Assembly (NCBI GenBank): GCA_002270565.1 | Contig: NQMI01000019.1 | Span: 62,001-126,000 of the forward strand | Direction of reading: 5' to 3' | Source of the DNA: Stenocarpella maydis | Taxonomy: Eukaryota > Ascomycota > Sordariomycetes > Diaporthales > Diaporthaceae | DNA: 64,000 bases | Shown: in pieces, positions 60,201-64,000 of the stretch | Numbering within the stretch: the first letter of the stretch is position 1 | Layout of the letters: each line of letters begins with the position of its first letter | The notes under the pieces: model-generated | Told to the model about the DNA's origin: nothing | Databases searched by the model: none | The model's input: only the letters and a program-made list of their open reading frames with translations | Translations under genes and position numbers: made by a program

Positions 60201-60684
60201 GGCATGGCACCACAAGATCCACGACAGTCTGAGCGGAGACACGGTACAAGACATGTTTGACCACGAGAGGGATGCGTATCCCCGCGACGGGATCGCACGG
60301 CTGTCGAGGGTCAGCAACGGCTGGGGGCGCGTCCACCCACACGGCCTGTTCCACACCGTCACGACCATGTGCTCGTGGACCGACGCGCGGATCGGCCGCC
60401 TGTCGCACTGGGACCAGCCGCGGCCGCTGACCGTCATGGAGGCCCGCAGGGCGCAGGGCCTGCCGGACCACGAGGTCTTGGTGGGTACGCCCAAGGAGCA
60501 GTGGCACATGGTCGGCAACGCGGTGGCGAGGCAGATGGCCATGGCCCTCGGCCTGGCGCTGCGGAAGGCATGGGTCGGGACGCTTTACGAGGAAGAAGAG
60601 GGGGAAGTGTCGGCGGATGGCTTTGGTCCGGCAGAGATGCCGATGGTGAAGGGGGACAATCATATGGAGCTAGATCTAGACTAA
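57271..60684 (+). CDS. dim-2: DIM-2-type cytosine-5 DNA methyltransferase
   Basis: An intronless frame of 1137 residues. An acidic N-terminus (EAAEEDDDLDDLYLESDFD) leads to a middle region with BAH-like sequence (roughly 400-660). The catalytic part has motif I LDLFSGCGNFGRGLE (685-699), the PC motif GGSPCPGFS with catalytic Cys about 768, ENV at 808-810, QGRVR, and motif X VGNAVARQMA near the end. GSPCPGFSRLT and the BAH-like region point to DIM-2 rather than the RID class. DIM-2 enzymes methylate cytosine in RIP-mutated DNA in the nucleus, directed by H3K9 methylation. In-frame ATGs at 57283 and 57313 are alternative starts. It is shorter than Neurospora DIM-2, mostly at the N-terminus. A MULE ends 65 bp before the ATG. 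Confidence 0.9.
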   Translation: MRLHMPISPEKPPAMGTLVRSDLNPVLSSGPMDLDEAPLQSHQDDESASLEAAEEDDDLDDLYLESDFDNVQHHRQIPSKSLVIKLPTSTLVAPRASFTGAAASVSVSRERTAVRSLLESDPTQLDEDFIEFELDDFVVYIDTPRYPQEMRALHTHATLSGQQMFYFNGTLKLRHVKHRVEKVPFEQIPLGNYGKDESTVGGQLWIRSELNRRQNIYYQLKTPSIEYKRFHRDFLWVADLAKHVFDFSDHLLALGQNVSIRHFGQDFSQWLQTVHGLSPAFQKWHKKRGTDDFRHSIIANQPFIRKELFGMFNARQWSRVHIFKEIADPFTMFGRQGLPSQGDSPTIVTPYIYDCFSQMEVGKIMRLVQPSVTTEEAIARSWPADGTKKLRFIQTACTSQHRQTMIDNIKPGDTISILPDSNLETDTKWSTNKLDKKWYGLVQGVSVVNSKMGFRRHFDITWLYDPEDTPCCFMRYPWRNELFLSDHCTCQERRRKIPEHEVIGVHTVEWFGTPQTTADFFVRQTYQVEQRRWITLQKDHIRCRHEDQQHPEHLVGHTVLVSIPGQEFLEPCEILGFGHDFKTTRLRRLIRRTMIVGQCAPNELVYTDEEFSADVRHIHTGCVVRCYYPSETIPAPYNRGGAGNAFIITHRKSADGSVQPLSAANKPRIRQGFDPKVPAQKLCALDLFSGCGNFGRGLEDGGAVKAKWVNDIWPAAIHTYMANCPDPDCVQPFLGSIDDFNLRSFEGDSSDSVPQPGQVGLICGGSPCPGFSRLTSDKETAKQVKNRSLVAAFAAAVDFHRPKYGILENVKTIVQSKANRTEDYFSQLICAIVGMGYQAQIILGDAWAHGAPQGRVRAFLYFSAPGLELPQPPVPSHSHPRKKEYGSLGMMTNGEPYVTRSNKPTPFKYVSALEATADLPDIYDAKTDTCVAFPDHRLSVALASGSLNNGPKDGRGRNGRAQGLNMPTRPFAMNISRAWHHKIHDSLSGDTVQDMFDHERDAYPRDGIARLSRVSNGWGRVHPHGLFHTVTTMCSWTDARIGRLSHWDQPRPLTVMEARRAQGLPDHEVLVGTPKEQWHMVGNAVARQMAMALGLALRKAWVGTLYEEEEGEVSADGFGPAEMPMVKGDNHMELDLD

Positions 60685-61435
60685 ATATCTGCTAGTAGCG
60701 TGGGCCATACTCGCCACTTTGCTCAAGACACATGTAATCACCTACGCCCGTGGCGATATTTACTCCCATATCAACGCTTCATGTGCAGTATCACTTGCAA
60801 GGTGACAGAAGTGTGTATATGCGCGTGTCCGACTCTCTCTTACTATCTAATTGCCTATCTTAATAGCAGGGCTTTACTAACAAGGTAATAAACATCGATG
60901 AGTTCACATATATATATATATATGCAGAGATAAGGACAGGAAAATTATGTCAATCATCTCTATGATCGTGACCACAGGGATTCATCCCACTGCCTCTCCA
61001 GCATGCCCCTACTGCCATGCTTCCATGACCAACCCTCGCTGCAAAGCACACACACCCACCCACCATCAGCTCTCTACCCTCTATTCAACACATAGCCTCA
61101 TAGTGAAGAAAAATGAAGTGCTTAGATGCGCTGGGATGTTAATCAATCAGCAACTCAACTTGATTCCAATGTAGGCAAAGCAGCAAGGCGAGGTCTCCGC
61201 GCAGCAAGTCATTGATAATTCCAAGGCTAATCTATTCCATCCCGCTAACCGTAGTACATTAAGTCAAGTGGCATTACCATTACTAATCGTTGACCTCTAT
61301 AAGCACTCCATTCTCGAAACCCGTTGTCCTTGCTTCCCATATAAACATTATCATTTGTCCATTTTTTTTTGATTGCATTCTCGGCTGCCGTATCTGACCA
61401 TGCAATTTCCCTTTCTTTGGGCTCATCCTCCTGCA
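60685..61435. other. convergent intergenic region with TA microsatellite
   Basis: About 750 bp of 3' flanks. A TA dinucleotide run lies at about 60907-60923. No gene is supported. Confidence 0.4.
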
Positions 61436-63124
61436 TTACTCCCGGACAGTCACGGTCGCCAACTTGATCAGCGTCTCCCTCTCCGTAGTGGTCGAGACGG
61501 ACGTGACCGTGACGAAAACCGTAGTCGTGACCCCTTCCACACTAGTGCTGGTGCTCGTGCCGCCGACGGCTGAGTTTCCGATAAAGTTGTTGCCCTTGTG
61601 GCTCTGATCGCCGTCGTCGTCGTCACCACCGTCACCGCCGCCGAAAATTCCACCGAAACCGAAGCCAGTGTCTGTCGGGGCCGGGGCGTTCTGAGAAAAC
61701 GTGAAGGATGTAAATGGCACCGGAATGACGACTAGTGACTCCGCGGCCGACGAGGATGAGGACGAGGGCTCTGCATCTCGCGTTGGGGTCGGGAAGGGGT
61801 CGAAGACCGGGGTTGTCTGGATTGTGATTACGGATGTGCTCGTCGTGCGCGAGGTAGAAGTGCTTGTGGGTTCTTGGTCGGACTCTTGGGGTGTCTCATT
61901 AGCCGAGGCTGATGTCTCAGTGGATGTTTTGGCTGTCGTCTCCTCGGTGACAGACGAGCTTGATGTTTCTGACAGAGTCGAGCGGATGGTCGTGGTGGTC
62001 TGGATCGCGGAGGAGCTAGACTTGGTCGAGATCTCAGTGGTGGCAGTCACCGTCAGAGAAGGCACAGTGACAGTGGTGAAGCCACCCGCCGCGGCCGATT
62101 TAGTTGTCGAGGTTGCCTGAGCGGACGAGCTGGACTCAGACTCGGAGGCGGTCTCGACAGCGCTGGTCGCCGAGCCAAGCTGCGTGGAAGCAGAGCCTGA
62201 GCTCGAGCCGGTGCTCCCCTCCGGGACGGCACCCAGGATGGCAACCACCGTCTCTCTCGGGAAGCAGCGGAGGCTGACACCGGTGGTCGAGTTAAGCGGC
62301 ATAGCCGCGCATACCGTGCCCTCATTGCACCCCACGATATCCCAGGATCCATCGGCGGAACAGTGGGCATACTCTGAGCTGACGCAGGCGTACTGGCCGG
62401 GGTTGCATGCCGAGGCCGCGGAGATCTCGGTGAAGGCTGCGTTGAGCCTGATGGCCTCGGCGAGGTTTGATGCGTACTGGGAGGAATTCGCGATCGTCGT
62501 CCCCGTGGGAGCGGCAGAGGTGATCACATTTGTCGGGATGAAGTCGTCGGGCGTGCCAGTGGGGGAGGCCTTGCTTGTGGTGGAAGAGGCTGAGGAGCTC
62601 GTGACGGTAGGCTCCTGTGAAGTTTCCGAGGCCGTGATCGGGCGGGCAGTCGGTGGGGACTGGAGGGTTTGAGATGCTTGTTGCAAGCTGGACTGGGTCG
62701 TGGACTGGTTAGAAGAAGCCAAGTTCACGGCGGGAGAGGCTACAGCTGTGGCGGCTGTGCTCTCGGGCGAGGTCGACGCAGCAGCCTGGACCTGCTCCGA
62801 CGAGGCACCGGTCACTTGTGAAGCCCCAGACGACTCGGCAGTTCCCAGCTGGGTGGACGAAGTTTCCGTAGGGCTCTCGGCTGCCTGCTGAGTTGCCCCT
62901 ACGAAGCCGGGAAAGGGACTAGTGGCTGCGTTCGTGGCGGAGCCTTGGGGCCGATCGGCTGTCGTCGATGATAAAGATGTGGATGGTTCGTGGCTCGTGG
63001 TACTTGAGTTTGCAAATTGTCTTGGTTGTATGCCAGCTGGGTGTAGGAGCGGGCCCCTCAGAGGACCAGCCTCAACTGTTGCTAACAGCAGCAAACTGCA
63101 AAGGAAACACTGAAGATTCTTCAT
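61436..63124 (-). CDS. secreted Ser/Thr-rich protein with CBM19-like module
   Basis: An intronless frame of 562 residues. A signal peptide (MKNLQCFLCSLLLLATVEA, cleavage about 19-20) is followed by long Ser/Thr-rich stretches suited to O-glycosylation. One cysteine-containing module at about 210-300 (NAAFTEISAASACNPGQYACVSSEYAHC, then GCNEGTVCAAMPLNSTTGVSLRC; each shown only to convey Cys spacing) resembles the chitin-binding CBM19 pattern of fungal wall proteins. A Gly/Asp-rich segment (GFGFGGIFGGGDGGDDDDGD) lies near the C-terminus. There is no hydrophobic tail, so no GPI anchor is predicted. It is probably a cell-wall or secreted protein, unrelated to the cluster. Confidence 0.75.
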   Translation of the reverse strand: MKNLQCFLCSLLLLATVEAGPLRGPLLHPAGIQPRQFANSSTTSHEPSTSLSSTTADRPQGSATNAATSPFPGFVGATQQAAESPTETSSTQLGTAESSGASQVTGASSEQVQAAASTSPESTAATAVASPAVNLASSNQSTTQSSLQQASQTLQSPPTARPITASETSQEPTVTSSSASSTTSKASPTGTPDDFIPTNVITSAAPTGTTIANSSQYASNLAEAIRLNAAFTEISAASACNPGQYACVSSEYAHCSADGSWDIVGCNEGTVCAAMPLNSTTGVSLRCFPRETVVAILGAVPEGSTGSSSGSASTQLGSATSAVETASESESSSSAQATSTTKSAAAGGFTTVTVPSLTVTATTEISTKSSSSAIQTTTTIRSTLSETSSSSVTEETTAKTSTETSASANETPQESDQEPTSTSTSRTTSTSVITIQTTPVFDPFPTPTRDAEPSSSSSSAAESLVVIPVPFTSFTFSQNAPAPTDTGFGFGGIFGGGDGGDDDDGDQSHKGNNFIGNSAVGGTSTSTSVEGVTTTVFVTVTSVSTTTERETLIKLATVTVRE

Positions 63125-64000
63125 TTCTTATCTTGGGTAAGGAAATAACAGAGTAAAGAGCGACTCTGGGTGCGGTGAGATATCAAGCTACTCCGTGATC
63201 GACAAGGAGTGGAGCTTCAAGAAAGAGGTCGTAAGTTGGTCAGGCCTAAATGCCGGCTCGCAGATGGAACGAGAGTGATGACACAGGCTTCAGAGAATCA
63301 ACGAAGCCATGGACTTGTCATGTAGACTTGAGAGAAGGCGAGTAAAGGTAAGAAATCTCAAAATGATGACTGAAGGCGGACTCAGCCAGCAGCGAACGAA
63401 AGCTCCAAGACAGTATGCTGTAGAAACAAAAAGGAAATGTTTGGAAAGGTCAAAGTAGATTGAAGTGGTTTACCTGGGACCAGACCTTTGGATCTGCAGG
63501 ATACGGCGGACCTTATGTATATAGACGCGGCTTGGGAGGGAAGCGATATGCAGCAGGATGCACGAACGGGTGGCCCACCTTGAAAGTTGGGCAGCCCGGG
63601 GGGGCCCCATGGAGGGTGTGATGGCGGAGCATGACCCGGGAGGAGATTTTTAAGATGAGGCCAGTAATCCAGACCTGCCTGTGTCGATCGCTGAGATCCA
63701 ATGCTCTGGACCTGGTTCCATTTTGGAGGTCGAGGGCTGTCTGGTCGATGGATGTGCTCATGGATGTGCCCATGGGCGTGCGTGGGCAGGCCAGAATGCT
63801 CTCGACAGCAGGGGGCTGATGACCAGGACATGGCCGAGGGGACATGGGGATGTATCCTGAGCAAAGCAGTGTATACGTGAATAGTACGCGCCGGGAGAGA
63901 GAGCAAAGTGCATGAGTTGAGTTGAGTTGTGGTCGAGAGCAGCAGACGCGCGCCAAGTGGTAGATGATTGGAGAGGGACCCACACGCAGGCGGTGCGGCT
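63125..64000. other. upstream flank of the secreted protein gene
   Basis: About 875 bp. Overlapping small frames at 63382-63985 have no recognisable domain and mixed composition. It is taken as promoter and 5' UTR sequence running to the window edge. Confidence 0.35.

Noticed and set aside
63382..63985. Gene at the right window edge
   Set aside because: Overlapping frames on both strands are equally open and none shows domains or a plausible start context.
1..64000. CRISPR arrays, bacterial operons or phage genes
   Set aside because: Introns, gene families and RIP-like decay are fungal; the tandem repeats seen lack regular unique spacers.

Overview
The window comes from the nuclear genome of a filamentous ascomycete (Pezizomycotina). 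It has multi-exon genes with short GT-AG introns of about 55-90 nt, a fungal highly reducing polyketide synthase (HR-PKS), fungal secondary-metabolism families, and long AT-rich blocks of transposon relics whose stop codons look like C-to-T changes at CpA, the usual trace of repeat-induced point mutation (RIP). The species cannot be read from the sequence. All exon models are my own, from splice sites and family motifs; reading frames close in every model except one internal junction in the 10.6-11.7 kb gene.

Region 1 (about 0.1-27.1 kb) is a polyketide biosynthetic gene cluster. In order it holds: a stand-alone trans-enoyl reductase fused in frame to a C-methyltransferase domain (468-2955, +); a GT1-type glycosyltransferase (3781-5409, +); a membrane-anchored P450 (5598-7610, -); a second P450 of the ent-kaurene-oxidase-like fungal type (8076-10075, +); a P-loop sulfotransferase-like protein (10636-11672, +); the HR-PKS KS-AT-DH-MT-ER-KR-ACP in six exons (11880-19840, -); a DUF3328/UstYa-type protein (20150-21269, +); a related HxxHC membrane protein (21620-22348, -); a free-standing thioesterase (23526-24421, +); and an MFS transporter (25152-27114, +). 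A plausible reading is that the PKS builds a methylated reduced chain, the thioesterase releases it, the P450s and HxxHC proteins oxidise it, the glycosyltransferase and perhaps the sulfotransferase-like protein decorate it, and the transporter exports it. However, the PKS acyltransferase domain lacks the stretch that carries its second catalytic residue, so the PKS may be inactive or need help in trans.

Region 2 (about 27.7-43.0 kb) is a gene-free, AT-rich island of decayed retroelements: a gag-like zinc-knuckle relic, a copia-type reverse transcriptase relic, inverted LTR-like ends, a duplicated 659-bp unit with an 11-bp minisatellite, and three assembly gaps. Region 3 (43.2-45.5 kb) holds a SAM methyltransferase and a third HxxHC membrane protein, probably a displaced part of the same cluster: the motif CGGACCG, found in several cluster promoters, also lies upstream of the latter gene.

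Region 4 (45.7-53.6 kb) is again repetitive: a Tc1/mariner remnant, strong hairpins, an AT-rich block, and retroelement LTR and pol relics. Region 5 (54.3-57.2 kb) is a complete Mutator-like (MULE) element with long terminal inverted repeats and an intact 8-bp target duplication. It sits only 65 bp upstream of a DIM-2-type cytosine DNA methyltransferase gene (57271-60684, +), whose catalytic motifs are intact. The last gene (61436-63124, -) encodes a secreted Ser/Thr-rich protein with a cysteine-containing, CBM19-like module.
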